Shown here one piece after another: positions 49,402 through 57,621 of a DNA stretch of 64,000 nt. A program made the position numbers and the translations under genes. Each line of letters starts with the position of its first letter. Position 1 is the stretch's first letter. Under the pieces are notes generated by a model that did not search any database, was not told where the DNA came from, and saw only the letters and a program-made list of their open reading frames with translations. The stretch is from Amycolatopsis lexingtonensis (GTDB lineage: Bacteria; Actinomycetota; Actinomycetes; Mycobacteriales; Pseudonocardiaceae). Location: contig NZ_JADBEG010000001.1 in NCBI RefSeq assembly GCF_014873755.1, forward strand, positions 1,490,501 through 1,554,500, read 5' to 3'.

Positions 49402-49454
49402 GTCTTGAATGAGTCATTCAGGACCTCCGAAGACCTGAATGACTCATTCAAGAC
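49402..49454. repeat. 53 bp double-palindrome repeat, copy R6, between convergent genes
   Basis: Centre GGACCTCCGAAGACC, identical to R1. It lies between the stop of the GGDEF gene and the stop of the nitroreductase gene, a suitable place for a two-way terminator. Confidence 0.93.
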
Positions 49455-49499
49455 GTTCGCACGCGCCGCCGGCCGTCAACGAACCTCGGACGCGCGACA

Positions 49500-50162
49500 C
49501 TAGATCCGCACGAGCACTTCGTCGAGGGACTTGCGCCGCAGGTCCGGGACGACGCAGTCGTCGGCGGGGTAGCCGACCGGGATCACCGCGAACGCCTTTT
49601 CGTTGCGGGGACGGCCGAGCAGCTCGCCGAGGAAGCGCATCGGCGACGGCGTGTGCGTCAGCGCCGCCAGCCCGGCCACCTGCAACGCCGTCAGCAGCAT
49701 GCCGACCGCGATGCCCACCGACTCGTCGACGTAGTAGTGCTTGCGGACGCCGCCGTCTTCGTCGAGGGCGAAGCGCTGCTGGAACACGACGATCAGGTAG
49801 GGCGCGTCGGTCAGGTGCGGCTTCACCGCGTCCGTGCCGAGCGGCCGCAGCGCGTCGAGCCACGCCTCGCCGAGCCGGCCGCCGTAGGAGATCCGCTCCT
49901 CCTCTTCGGCGGCTTCCCGGAGCCGGCGGCGCACGTCGGGATCGGTGACGAGGACGAACGTCCACGGCTGCTGGTGCGCCCCGCTCGGCGCGGTGGACGC
50001 TACGGCGATCGCGTCCAGCACCGCGCGTTCGGGCACCGGGTCGGCGGAGAACATCCGGACCGAGCGCCGCGCTTCCATCCGCTGCCGCAGCGAGGCGGCC
50101 CGGGCGAGGGCTTCGTCGTCGGGCAGCCGGGCGGGCCGGTAGGGGACCGGGTGAAAGGTCAT
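49500..50162 (-). CDS. Nitroreductase family protein, iodotyrosine deiodinase-like
   Basis: A 220-residue FMN-type nitroreductase starting MTFHPVPY. It has RRSVRMFSADPVP for FMN phosphate binding and APSGAHQQPWTFVLV. The lid region REAAEEEERISYGGRLGEAWLD and VKPHLTDAPYLIVVFQQ is the arrangement seen in iodotyrosine deiodinase homologues. Members dehalogenate halotyrosines or reduce flavin and nitro substrates with NAD(P)H. No halogenase is nearby, so a halotyrosine role is open. It is divergent from the Cys-rich gene across a 221 bp gap, in which I see no gene. Confidence 0.88.
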   Translation of the reverse strand: MTFHPVPYRPARLPDDEALARAASLRQRMEARRSVRMFSADPVPERAVLDAIAVASTAPSGAHQQPWTFVLVTDPDVRRRLREAAEEEERISYGGRLGEAWLDALRPLGTDAVKPHLTDAPYLIVVFQQRFALDEDGGVRKHYYVDESVGIAVGMLLTALQVAGLAALTHTPSPMRFLGELLGRPRNEKAFAVIPVGYPADDCVVPDLRRKSLDEVLVRI

Positions 50163-50383
50163 GTCCGGAGTGTGGCGGGGGACACGCCGGTCGCAGCAGG
50201 GCCAAACGTACGATTCGCGGTGTTGAGCGTCCGATATGCGGACGGTAAGGTCAGCCTTGCCTCGATTTTTACGCCGAACGGCGCAGTGCAACTATGCTGA
50301 ATGGTCCTGTCGCGCGAAGTGATCTCGTCATTACCCTCCAGTAGCAGACAGTGGTGCCGATCACAGTCGTTCCGGGAGGCTCT

Positions 50384-50803
50384 ATGGCGTCGCGCGTCCG
50401 TGGACCCGGCTCCGAAGACCGCCGCGAACTGCGGATCCGGCACCTCACCGGCTGCCTTCCGTGCACGCTCAAATGCGCGTACTGCGGGCTGCCGGTGCGG
50501 CTCACCGGGCCGGGCGACCATCCCGGCTACGGCGTGGTCGAAGAAGTGACCGGCGACCTCGTGCTGCTGCACCGTTTCTGCCGCGGCGCGCTCGGCCGCT
50601 GCCGGACGCGGGGGTGCGTGCTGCGGCGCGCCCACCTCGGCCGCGCGACCGAGCAGTACGAAACCGGACGGCGGCGGCCGGGGCGTTACCAGCGCCTGGG
50701 CGTCCGCAGGTCGGCCGACCTCGATCTGTACCGGAAGCACTGGCGGGTCGCGAAGATGCGGTACGCGTGCAAGGCGTGCCGGTACTACACCGGCTCGCAC
50801 TGA
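50384..50803 (+). CDS. Small Cys-rich, probably zinc-binding protein of unknown function
   Basis: I do not recognise a family. The 139-residue protein has nine Cys in paired patterns: CLPC, CAYC, FC, RCRTRGC and CKAC. It is very basic (many Arg) with a C-terminal YRKHWRVAKMRYACKACRYY segment. The pattern suggests two or more treble-clef or ribbon zinc sites and possible nucleic-acid binding. ATG 50384 is chosen because GGGAGG lies five bases upstream. It is 31 bp before the Fe-S oxidoreductase gene in the same direction, so the two may be co-transcribed. Confidence 0.7.
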   Translation: MASRVRGPGSEDRRELRIRHLTGCLPCTLKCAYCGLPVRLTGPGDHPGYGVVEEVTGDLVLLHRFCRGALGRCRTRGCVLRRAHLGRATEQYETGRRRPGRYQRLGVRRSADLDLYRKHWRVAKMRYACKACRYYTGSH

Positions 50804-50834
50804 GCCGGTCCTTCCATCACGACGCGGAGGACTC

Positions 50835-52937
50835 GTGCTCGTTCGTCTCATCCTCGGCCTGCTCATGACCGTCGTCGGCCTCGCCGTCGCCGGGAAGCGC
50901 GTGGCCTTCCTGTACCAGCTGATCAAGGCGGGCCAGCCCGACACGAAGCGCTCGAACGAGCTGGGTGCCCGGCTCTTCGCGCAGGTTCGCGAAGTGTTCG
51001 GCCAGCGCAAGCTGCTCAAGTGGTCGATCCCGGGTGCCGCGCACTTCTTCACGTTCTGGGGCTTCGTCATCCTGGCCTCGGTGTACCTCGAGGCCTACGG
51101 CGCCCTGTTCGACGAGAAGTTCGCGATCCCGTGGATCGGCCACTGGGCGGTGCTGGGCTTCCTGCAGGACTTCATCGCCGTCGCGGTGGCCGTCTCGCTG
51201 GGCGTGTTCACGATCATCCGGATCCGCAACGCCCCCGCGCGCAAGGACCGCGCGTCGCGCTTCTACGGCTCGCACACCGGCGGCGCCTGGCTGATCCTCA
51301 TCATGATCTTCAACGTCGTCTGGACGATGTTCTTCTTCCGCGGCGCCTCCTCGGCGTCCGGCAACTTCCCGTACGACAACGGCGCGTACGTCTCCCTCGG
51401 CGTCGGGAACCTGCTGGAGCCGCTGGGCCACTCGACGACCGAAGTGCTCGAGACCGTCGGCCTGCTGCTGCACATCGGCGTCATGCTGGTGTTCCTGTCG
51501 ATCGTGCTCTACTCCAAGCACCTGCACATCTTCGTCGCGCCGATCAACGTCTCGGCGAAGCGGCTGCCGGACGCGCTCGGCCCGCTGCTGCCCATGGAGT
51601 CGGGCGGCGTCCCGATCGACTTCGAGGACCCTGGCGAGGACGACACGTTCGGCCGCGGCAAGATCGGCGACTTCACGTGGAAGGGCATGCTCGACTTCGC
51701 CACGTGCACCGAGTGCGGCCGCTGCCAGTCGCAGTGCCCGGCGTGGAACACCGGGAAGCCGCTGTCGCCCAAGCTCGTCATCATGAACCTGCGCGACAAC
51801 CTCTTCGAGGAGGCGCCCTACATCCTCGCGGGCACCGAGCACGAGGAGGCGCGCCCGCTGGTCGGCCCGGAGGCCGACGGCGGCGTCATCGACCCGGACG
51901 TGCTGTGGTCGTGCACCACCTGCGGCGCGTGCGTCGAGCAGTGCCCGGTGGACATCGAGCACGTCGACCACATCGTCGACATGCGCCGCTACCAGGTGAT
52001 GATCGAATCGGCGTTCCCGACCGAGCTGGGCGGGCTGTTCAAGAACCTGGAGACCAAGGGCAACCCCTGGGGACAGAACAACTCCGAGCGGCTCGCCTGG
52101 ACCAAGGACCTCGGCTTCGACGTCCCGGTGTTCGACGGCGAGCTGGGCGAAGACGTCGAGTACGTCTTCTGGGTCGGCTGCGCGGGCGCGTTCGACGACC
52201 AGGCGCGCAAGACCGTCCGCGCCACGGCCGAGCTGCTGCACATCGCCGGCGTGAACTACGTCGTGCTCGGCAACGAGGAGTCGTGCACCGGCGACCCGGC
52301 CCGCCGCGCGGGCAACGAGTTCCTGTTCCAGATGATGGCCCAGCAGACGGCCGAGACGCTCAACGCCGTGTTCGAGGGCCGCGAGCCGCGCCTGCGCAAG
52401 ATCGTCACGACCTGCCCGCACTGCCTCAACACGCTCAGCCGCGAATACCCGCAGCTGTACGGGCACTACGAGGTGGTTCACCACACGCAGCTGCTCAACC
52501 GCCTCGTCCGCGGCGGCCAGCTGACCCCGGTGAAGGGCGTCGAGGACGGCCCGCGCGTCACTTACCACGACCCGTGCTACCTCGGGCGCCACAACAAGGT
52601 CTACACCCCGCCCCGCGACCTCGTCGGCGCGGCCGGCGCCCAGCTCACGGAGATGCCGCGCCACGCGGACCGCGCTCTGTGCTGCGGCGCCGGCGGCGCG
52701 CGGATGTGGATGGAGGAGCAGATCGGCAAGCGCATCAACCTCGAGCGCGTGGACGAAGCGATCGCGACCGACGCGGAAACGATCGTGACCGGCTGCCCGT
52801 TCTGCCGCGTGATGCTCACCGACGGCCTGGTCCAGCGCCAGAGCGAGCAGAAGGCGGAGAACGTCGACGTCCGCGACGTGGCCCAGCTGCTGCTGGAGCG
52901 GGTCAAGACCCCGGACGGCTCGGCCCCGAAGGTCTGA
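50835..52937 (+). CDS. Membrane-bound Fe-S oxidoreductase, EtfD/HdrD-like
   Basis: A 700-residue protein. The first about 250 residues hold five or six membrane segments of a NarI-like b-type domain. Two ferredoxin-like clusters follow, CTECGRCQSQCP near residue 291 and CTTCGACVEQCP near 360. Two CCG-type domains end the protein (first with ESCTGDPARR, second with HDPCYLGRHN and LCCGAGGARMW). The layout matches mycobacterial EtfD (Rv0338c), which moves electrons from electron-transfer flavoprotein during fatty-acid oxidation to the membrane quinone pool. The GTG start at 50835 follows GGAGG. A 17 bp-stem terminator follows. Confidence 0.92.
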   Translation: MLVRLILGLLMTVVGLAVAGKRVAFLYQLIKAGQPDTKRSNELGARLFAQVREVFGQRKLLKWSIPGAAHFFTFWGFVILASVYLEAYGALFDEKFAIPWIGHWAVLGFLQDFIAVAVAVSLGVFTIIRIRNAPARKDRASRFYGSHTGGAWLILIMIFNVVWTMFFFRGASSASGNFPYDNGAYVSLGVGNLLEPLGHSTTEVLETVGLLLHIGVMLVFLSIVLYSKHLHIFVAPINVSAKRLPDALGPLLPMESGGVPIDFEDPGEDDTFGRGKIGDFTWKGMLDFATCTECGRCQSQCPAWNTGKPLSPKLVIMNLRDNLFEEAPYILAGTEHEEARPLVGPEADGGVIDPDVLWSCTTCGACVEQCPVDIEHVDHIVDMRRYQVMIESAFPTELGGLFKNLETKGNPWGQNNSERLAWTKDLGFDVPVFDGELGEDVEYVFWVGCAGAFDDQARKTVRATAELLHIAGVNYVVLGNEESCTGDPARRAGNEFLFQMMAQQTAETLNAVFEGREPRLRKIVTTCPHCLNTLSREYPQLYGHYEVVHHTQLLNRLVRGGQLTPVKGVEDGPRVTYHDPCYLGRHNKVYTPPRDLVGAAGAQLTEMPRHADRALCCGAGGARMWMEEQIGKRINLERVDEAIATDAETIVTGCPFCRVMLTDGLVQRQSEQKAENVDVRDVAQLLLERVKTPDGSAPKV

Positions 52938-52970
52938 ACCGGTTCACCCGTTCGCCGGATATTCCCGCAC

Positions 52971-53015
52971 CCGCCGCACGGCTCTTCCTCGAGGGAGCGA
53001 AGAGCCGTGCGGCGG
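52971..53015 (+). terminator. Intrinsic-type terminator after the EtfD-like gene
   Basis: A perfect 17 bp stem, CCGCCGCACGGCTCTTC paired with 52999-53015, and an 11-base loop. There is no T-run, as is common in high-GC actinomycetes. Confidence 0.85.
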
Positions 53016-53026
53016 GAGGAGTGCCG

Positions 53027-53666
53027 ATGGCCGAGGCGAGGATCGAAACGCTCGGCGGGTCCGGTGCGCGCTTGGCGGTGCGCCGCGGTTCGTGGCTGGT
53101 GGGGCGCGGGCCCGACGCCGACCTGAGGGTGCCATCGGAGCAGGTGTCGCTGCGGCACGCCTGGGATCCGCCGCGCCGGGCGCGGAACCTGGGTGGCCGA
53201 CGCCGGGTCGGCTCGAGTTCGGCCCGGTGGCCGCGCCCTACCTTGACGGTGAGGGTGGCGCGTCGCAGACCCGGACCTGGCAGCGCTCGTCCGGCGTCTC
53301 CTTCGGCGACGTCTCCGCCGGGACCATCAACAACGCCGGGCGCGACATCCACCACAGCTACGACCACCGCCGGCACTACGAAATCACCACCCCCGAAGGC
53401 TAAGCGATCACCCTGCCGGCCACCGGCAAAGGAGCCGGCCGCGCGATCATGGTGCTCGGGTACCTGATGGTCCTGGCCGGGTTCGGCATCTGGGTGACGG
53501 TGATCTTCCGGTTCATCAAGGCGGGTTCGGATTCGGTCTCGACCGGGTCGTTCGGCGCGCCACCGCCCCTGCTCGGCCCGGAGGTCTTCGACGCGGCGTG
53601 GTGGTGCTGATCGGGATGGTCATGGCCAAGGCGGCGCGCGAGCGGCGCCGGAACGGGAGGCGCTAG
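53027..53666 (+). pseudogene. Broken FHA-domain membrane protein gene
   Basis: ATG 53027 follows GGGAGGAG and opens an FHA domain (LVGRGPDADLRVPSEQVSLRHA), but the frame then loses similarity near 53160. A second frame carries on with SFGDVSAGTINNAGRDIHHS and hits TAA at 53401. Directly after it, in the same frame, a hydrophobic segment follows (MVLGYLMVLAGFGIWVTVIF, from 53449) and stops at 53610. The expected second membrane segment and basic tail (VVVLIGMVMAKAARE, ending RRNGRR) are in a third frame, ending at 53666. At least two frameshifts and one stop break what looks like one gene: FHA, linker, two membrane segments. Alternatively two small adjacent genes were both damaged. Confidence 0.65.
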
Positions 53667-53710
53667 TGTCGCGCGTCCGATGTTGGTCGGCAGCAGCCCG
53701 GCGATGCGCC

Positions 53711-53755
53711 CCAATGTGGCGTTGGTTGCGTCTGACGCACCGAACGCCACATTGG
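53711..53755. repeat. Imperfect 45 bp palindrome (repeat type C)
   Basis: CCAATGTGGCGTT ... AACGCCACATTGG with GCGTC/GACGC inside. A related third arm (GACGCACCGAAGGCCACATT, to 53783) continues after the insertion sequence as GGGGCG, so the IS has split a longer repeat array. Confidence 0.8.
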
Positions 53756-53783
53756 GTGCGCTGGACGCACCGAAGGCCACATT

Positions 53784-54733
53784 GAGGTTTTCTCAGTAGC
53801 GGTGTGGTTCCGCGAATAGGCGTGGGGCCCCTGGTAGGACTGGATTTGCGAAGATCAAGTCCGAGGTTCCAGAGGCCCCACGTGATCAATTATGGCGCCA
53901 CCCTCGACGTGGCGCGCGAGCTGGTCTGGTTCGTTGCCCGTGTCCTGCAGACCGAGCGGCTGCGGCGCGGCACCCGCCGCGGCCGGCGCGCCCTGACCCC
54001 CTACCGGCACGCGGTCCTGGCGCTGCGCTGGTTCCGCGACGCCACCCCCGTGCACCGGCTGGCCACCGACCACCACATCAGCACCGCCACCGCCTACCGC
54101 TACCTGCACGAAGCCATCACCGCCCTCGCCGCCCAAGCCCCGGACCTGCACCAAGTCCTGGCCGACCGCCGCGCCCGGGGTGACACCCACGTGATCCTCG
54201 ACGGCAGCCTCATCTCCTGCGACCGGGTCGCGGCGACCACGACCAAAACCAAAGGCAAGAACCGCGGCCGGACCGTGCACCTGTGGTACTCGGGCAAACA
54301 CCGAGCCTTCGGCGGAAACATCCAGTTCCTGGCCAGCGCCGACGGATTCCCGCTGTGGGTCTCCCCGGTGCTGCCCGGCTCCCGCAACGACCTCTCCGCC
54401 GCCCGCGACCTCGACATCATCGGCGCGTTAACCGCCGCCGCAGCCCACGGCCTGCCCACCCTGGCCGACAAGGCCTACCACTCCGCCGGCATCGGCATCT
54501 ACACCCCGGTCAAGAAAGCCGCCGGCCAACCACCCCTCCACCTCCGCCAACGGGTCTACAACCAGCTGCAATCCCGAGCCCGCGCCCTCGGCGAACGCGC
54601 CATGGCCATCCTCAAAACCCGCTGGTCAGCCCTACACCGCATCAGCCTCTGCCCACACCGCATCGGCACCATCGTCCAAGCAGCCCTCGTCCTCACCCAC
54701 CACGAACACCACGGACGCTACTGAGAAAACCTC
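53784..54733 (+). mobile_element. Complete 950 bp insertion sequence, IS5-like DDE type
   Basis: Perfect 18 bp terminal inverted repeats, GAGGTTTTCTCAGTAGCG at 53784-53801 and its reverse complement at 54716-54733. A direct ATT at 53781-53783 and 54734-54736 fits a 3 bp target duplication. One transposase gene fills the element and its stop lies inside the right repeat. The intact ends and gene suggest recent, possibly active, insertion. Confidence 0.92.
53882..54724 (+). CDS. IS5-type DDE transposase
   Basis: A 280-residue protein. An N-terminal helix-turn-helix region (LATDHHISTATAYRYLHEAI) precedes a DDE nuclease domain: first Asp in ILDGSLISCDR, second in LADKAYHSAG, and the Glu in ALGERAMAILKTRW. 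The basic stretch TKTKGKNRG follows the first Asp, as in the DDE_Tnp_4/HARBI-like group of IS5 transposases. The GTG start at 53882 is chosen as the first plausible start after the left repeat; an in-frame GTG at 53804 would add residues without similarity. No frameshift is needed. Confidence 0.9.
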   Translation: MINYGATLDVARELVWFVARVLQTERLRRGTRRGRRALTPYRHAVLALRWFRDATPVHRLATDHHISTATAYRYLHEAITALAAQAPDLHQVLADRRARGDTHVILDGSLISCDRVAATTTKTKGKNRGRTVHLWYSGKHRAFGGNIQFLASADGFPLWVSPVLPGSRNDLSAARDLDIIGALTAAAAHGLPTLADKAYHSAGIGIYTPVKKAAGQPPLHLRQRVYNQLQSRARALGERAMAILKTRWSALHRISLCPHRIGTIVQAALVLTHHEHHGRY

Positions 54734-54736
54734 ATT

Positions 54737-55236
54737 GGGGCGCTCGTTTTAGCGTCGACCAACTTTCGACGCCCGCCAGGTCGCCGGGCTGGTCCGGGCG
54801 GTGCGCACGGAACTGGACGCGGCCCGCCTCCCGCCGGCCGCAGGTCCGCCGGTGCTGCCCAGCGGGTGCGGGAGCTGCTCCGGGACGCCAGGTGGTCTCG
54901 CGACCGCGGGCGCGGGGTTGTGGACCGCACTGGCGGCGGTCGGGGTGCCGCTCCAGCCGTCCACATCCCACGTCGGGCGCGCCCACCCGACACGCGGCGC
55001 CACCAGCGAAAACGCCGTCCTGACCGCACCTGTCACTCCGAGAGTCCTTACCCGGAGCGACTTTCGTCGTACCCCCGAACCGCACGGAACCCGATTTCCG
55101 GCTCCCTCGCGGTGAAAAACGGCCCGGACACCTTCCTATTCGGACGACTTCTCCCGACCACACCCGGCTGACGGGTGACCGTCCGGCTACTCCCCGTCAG
55201 AGTGCCCGCCGCGTTTACAACGTTCCGGCAACCGCC
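54737..55236. other. About 500 bp without a convincing gene
   Basis: A short frame near 54770-54850 (reading VAGLVRAVRTELDAARLPP) looks protein-like but loses coherence, so it may be a gene remnant. Open frames at 54801-55115 have composition-driven sequence and no recognisable domain. The region ends at the das operon promoter. Confidence 0.5.
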
Positions 55237-55266
55237 TTGACAGGGCCTGTGGTACGTACCACTCTA
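55237..55266 (+). promoter_or_regulatory. Candidate promoter of the das operon
   Basis: TTGACA at 55237-55242 is a perfect -35 hexamer. A weak -10, ACTCTA, follows at 55261 with 18 bp spacing. The palindrome at 55249-55262 lies within it. Confidence 0.45.
55249..55262. promoter_or_regulatory. Perfect 14 bp palindrome in the das promoter
   Basis: GTGGTACGTACCAC, symmetric throughout, between the -35 and the dre-like site. It shares the GTGGT/ACCAC ends of GntR-type operators, so it may be a second regulator or DasR site. Confidence 0.6.
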
Positions 55267-55274
55267 ACCCCAAC

Positions 55275-55290
55275 ATTGGTCTACACCATT
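55275..55290. promoter_or_regulatory. DasR-responsive element (dre)-like operator
   Basis: ATTGGTCTACACCATT: TGGT and ACCA arms around CTAC, differing by one core base from the consensus-like TGGTCTAGACCA bound by the GlcNAc-sensing GntR repressor DasR in Streptomyces. It is 46 bp before the binding-protein gene of a DasABC-type operon. Confidence 0.72.
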
Positions 55291-55336
55291 TGGGGAGCCT
55301 GGCCGTGGCGGCCGGGTATCGAAAGGACGGCATCGA

Positions 55337-56638
55337 GTGAAACGCTGGCTCAAGCTGGCGGCGGGCGCCGCCGCATTCACCCTCGCGACCGCAGGCTGCG
55401 CGGGCTCCAGCGGATCGGACACCGCGGCCTCGTCGAGCGGGAACGCCGCGATCAGCGGCGACGTCACGGTCTGGCTGATGACCGGGTCCGCGCCGACCAC
55501 CCTGACCGACGCGCTCAACAAGGAGTTCGAGGCCGCGCACCCCGGGGTCAAGGTCAAGTACGAAATCCAGCAGTGGGACGGCATCCAGCAGAAGCTGACC
55601 ACCGCGCTGGCCGGCGGCACCCCGCCGGACGTGATCGAGATCGGCAACACGCAGACCGCGGCGTTCGCCTCGCAGGACGGCGTGCTGACCGACCTGTCCG
55701 GGGACAAGGACAGCTTCAATGGTGCGCAGTGGCTGAAGGGCCTCGCCGACTCGGGCACCTACGACGGCAAGACCTACGGCGTCCCGTTCTACGCGGCCAA
55801 CCGTGAGGTCATCTACCGCAAGGACATGTTCGAGCAGGCCGGCATCACCAAGCCGCCGACCTCGAACGACGAGTGGATCGACGCGATCACGAAGCTGAAG
55901 ACGAAGTTCGGCTCCGACCCCGACTTCCAGGCGCTGTACCTGCCGGGGCAGAACTGGTACTCGCTGCTGTCCTTCATCTGGGACAACGGCGGCGACATCG
56001 CCCAGCCGGACGGCAAGAACTTCAAGGCGACGCTGGACAGCGCCGGCGCGAAGGCCGGTCTCGAGTTCTACAAGAAGCTCGTCGACACCTCCGGCACCAA
56101 GGCGCCGAAGGACGCGGACGAGGCCAAGCCGCAGCAGGCGACCGTCTACGGCGCCGGCAAGGTGGCCATGATGATCGGCCTCCCGTGGGAGCTGGCGACG
56201 GCCGCGAAGACCGACGCGAGCCTGACCGGCAAGACCGGTGCCTTCGCGATCCCGAGCAAGACCGCCGGCCAGAGCGCCCCGGTCTTCCTGGGCGGCTCGA
56301 ACCTGGCCATCCCGGCCAACAGCAAGAACGTGGCCGCGGCCAAGGAGTACATCAAGCTGCTCTCCAGCGCGAAGTACCAGGGCCAGCTCGCCGCCGCCGG
56401 CGTCGTGCCCGGCACGTCGACCGACCTGACCGGCCTGGACAAGGACCCGCTGGGCAGCGTCATGGCGAAGGCCTCCACCAACGGCAAGGCCGTGCCGGCC
56501 AGCCCGAAGTGGGGTGACGTGGAGTCCGGCCAGAACCCGGTCAAGGACATGCTGACCGCGTACCTGACCGGCAAGAAGACGCTCGACCAGGCGACCGCCG
56601 ACGCCAACGCAGCGCTGAACAAGCTCATCGGCGGATGA
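55337..56638 (+). CDS. dasA: Sugar-binding lipoprotein, DasA-like (chitobiose uptake)
   Basis: A 433-residue solute-binding protein with a lipobox ending in Cys21 (TLATAGC), a Ser/Gly-rich linker, and the family hallmarks WDGIQQKLTTALAGGTPPDV and YGVPFYAANREVIYRKDMF. It heads a four-gene operon with two permeases and a GH3 N-acetylglucosaminidase, the order seen for dasABC and its neighbour in Streptomyces coelicolor, and a dre-like site lies upstream. It should capture chitobiose (GlcNAc dimers) for import. GTG start at 55337 with AAAGGA upstream. The symbol rests on order and operator, not on a database match. Confidence 0.87.
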   Translation: MKRWLKLAAGAAAFTLATAGCAGSSGSDTAASSSGNAAISGDVTVWLMTGSAPTTLTDALNKEFEAAHPGVKVKYEIQQWDGIQQKLTTALAGGTPPDVIEIGNTQTAAFASQDGVLTDLSGDKDSFNGAQWLKGLADSGTYDGKTYGVPFYAANREVIYRKDMFEQAGITKPPTSNDEWIDAITKLKTKFGSDPDFQALYLPGQNWYSLLSFIWDNGGDIAQPDGKNFKATLDSAGAKAGLEFYKKLVDTSGTKAPKDADEAKPQQATVYGAGKVAMMIGLPWELATAAKTDASLTGKTGAFAIPSKTAGQSAPVFLGGSNLAIPANSKNVAAAKEYIKLLSSAKYQGQLAAAGVVPGTSTDLTGLDKDPLGSVMAKASTNGKAVPASPKWGDVESGQNPVKDMLTAYLTGKKTLDQATADANAALNKLIGG

Positions 56639-57621
56639 CAGCGACCGCGAATGTGACGATGCCGGCGGGGGCGACCCCGCCGGCATCGCCGCGCGACGCG
56701 GGGGTCAAGAGGCGCAAGCGGGGCCGGTTCGGCGACCGGGTGCTCCCGTACCTGCTCCTCCTCCCCGCCCTCGCGGCGATCCTGGTCCTGCTCGCCTGGC
56801 CGCTGGTCCAGGTGCTCGCGATCAGCTTCCGCAAGCTCGACATCGGCCAGCTCGTCTCCGGCAAGACGGTCTGGATCGGGTTCGACAACTACACGAACAC
56901 GCTCTCGGACCCGGAGTTCTGGACCGTCACCTTCCGGACGCTGGTCTTCACCGCCGCCATCGTGGCCGCCACCATCCTCGGCGGCCTGCTGCTGGCGGTG
57001 CTCATGCGCCACCTCGGCCCGGTCGTGCGGATCATGGTCCAGGTGACGCTGGTGCTGGCCTGGGCCACCCCGGTGATCGCCACGACCACCGTCTTCCAGT
57101 GGATCTTCGACCAGCAGTACGGCATCCTCAACAAGACCCTGGACCGGCTGGGCTTCCACGGCTTCATCGGCTTCTCGTGGTTCTCCAGCGGCCCCAGCAC
57201 GCTGGCCGTGATCGGGCTGCTCATCGTGTGGCAGGCCGTGCCGTTCGTGACGTTCTCGCTGTACGCGGGCATCATCGGCGTCTCGCGGGAGCAGTACGAG
57301 GCCGCCGGCATCGACGGCGCCAGCGCGTGGCAGACGTTCCGCGCGGTCACCTGGCCCGCGATCCGGCCGATCACCACCATGGTGACGTTCCTGTCGGTGC
57401 TGTGGGACTTCAACGCCTTCGCCCAGATCTGGGCGATCCGCGAGGGCGGCCCCGACGGCGGCAGCACCACGCTGGCCGTCGTGCTGTACCTCAAGGGCAT
57501 CGCGGGAAACCACTTCGGCGCGGCGGGCGCGATCGCGACCCTGATGCTGATCGTGCTCGCGCTCATCACGGGCCGGTACATCCAGCTGCTCACCCGGACC
57601 CGGGAAGGTGATCTGTCGTGA
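56635..57621 (+). CDS. dasB: ABC transporter permease, DasB-like
   Basis: A 328-residue permease with a cytoplasmic basic stretch (KRRKRGRFGDR), six membrane segments and the EAA loop QYEAAGIDGASAWQTF. Its ATG overlaps the stop of the binding-protein gene (ATGA) and its stop overlaps the next gene. No ATPase is encoded here; a shared MsiK-type ATPase is expected. Confidence 0.88.
   Translation: MTATANVTMPAGATPPASPRDAGVKRRKRGRFGDRVLPYLLLLPALAAILVLLAWPLVQVLAISFRKLDIGQLVSGKTVWIGFDNYTNTLSDPEFWTVTFRTLVFTAAIVAATILGGLLLAVLMRHLGPVVRIMVQVTLVLAWATPVIATTTVFQWIFDQQYGILNKTLDRLGFHGFIGFSWFSSGPSTLAVIGLLIVWQAVPFVTFSLYAGIIGVSREQYEAAGIDGASAWQTFRAVTWPAIRPITTMVTFLSVLWDFNAFAQIWAIREGGPDGGSTTLAVVLYLKGIAGNHFGAAGAIATLMLIVLALITGRYIQLLTRTREGDLS

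Noticed and set aside
50248..50262. IdeR/DmdR iron box as a stand-alone feature
   Set aside because: Only 12 of 15 core positions match and the outer positions do not, so it was kept only as a weak remark on the Cys-rich gene.
54801..55115. Open frame of 104 codons downstream of the IS
   Set aside because: No ribosome site, composition-driven sequence, no domain, and overlapping frames of similar length.
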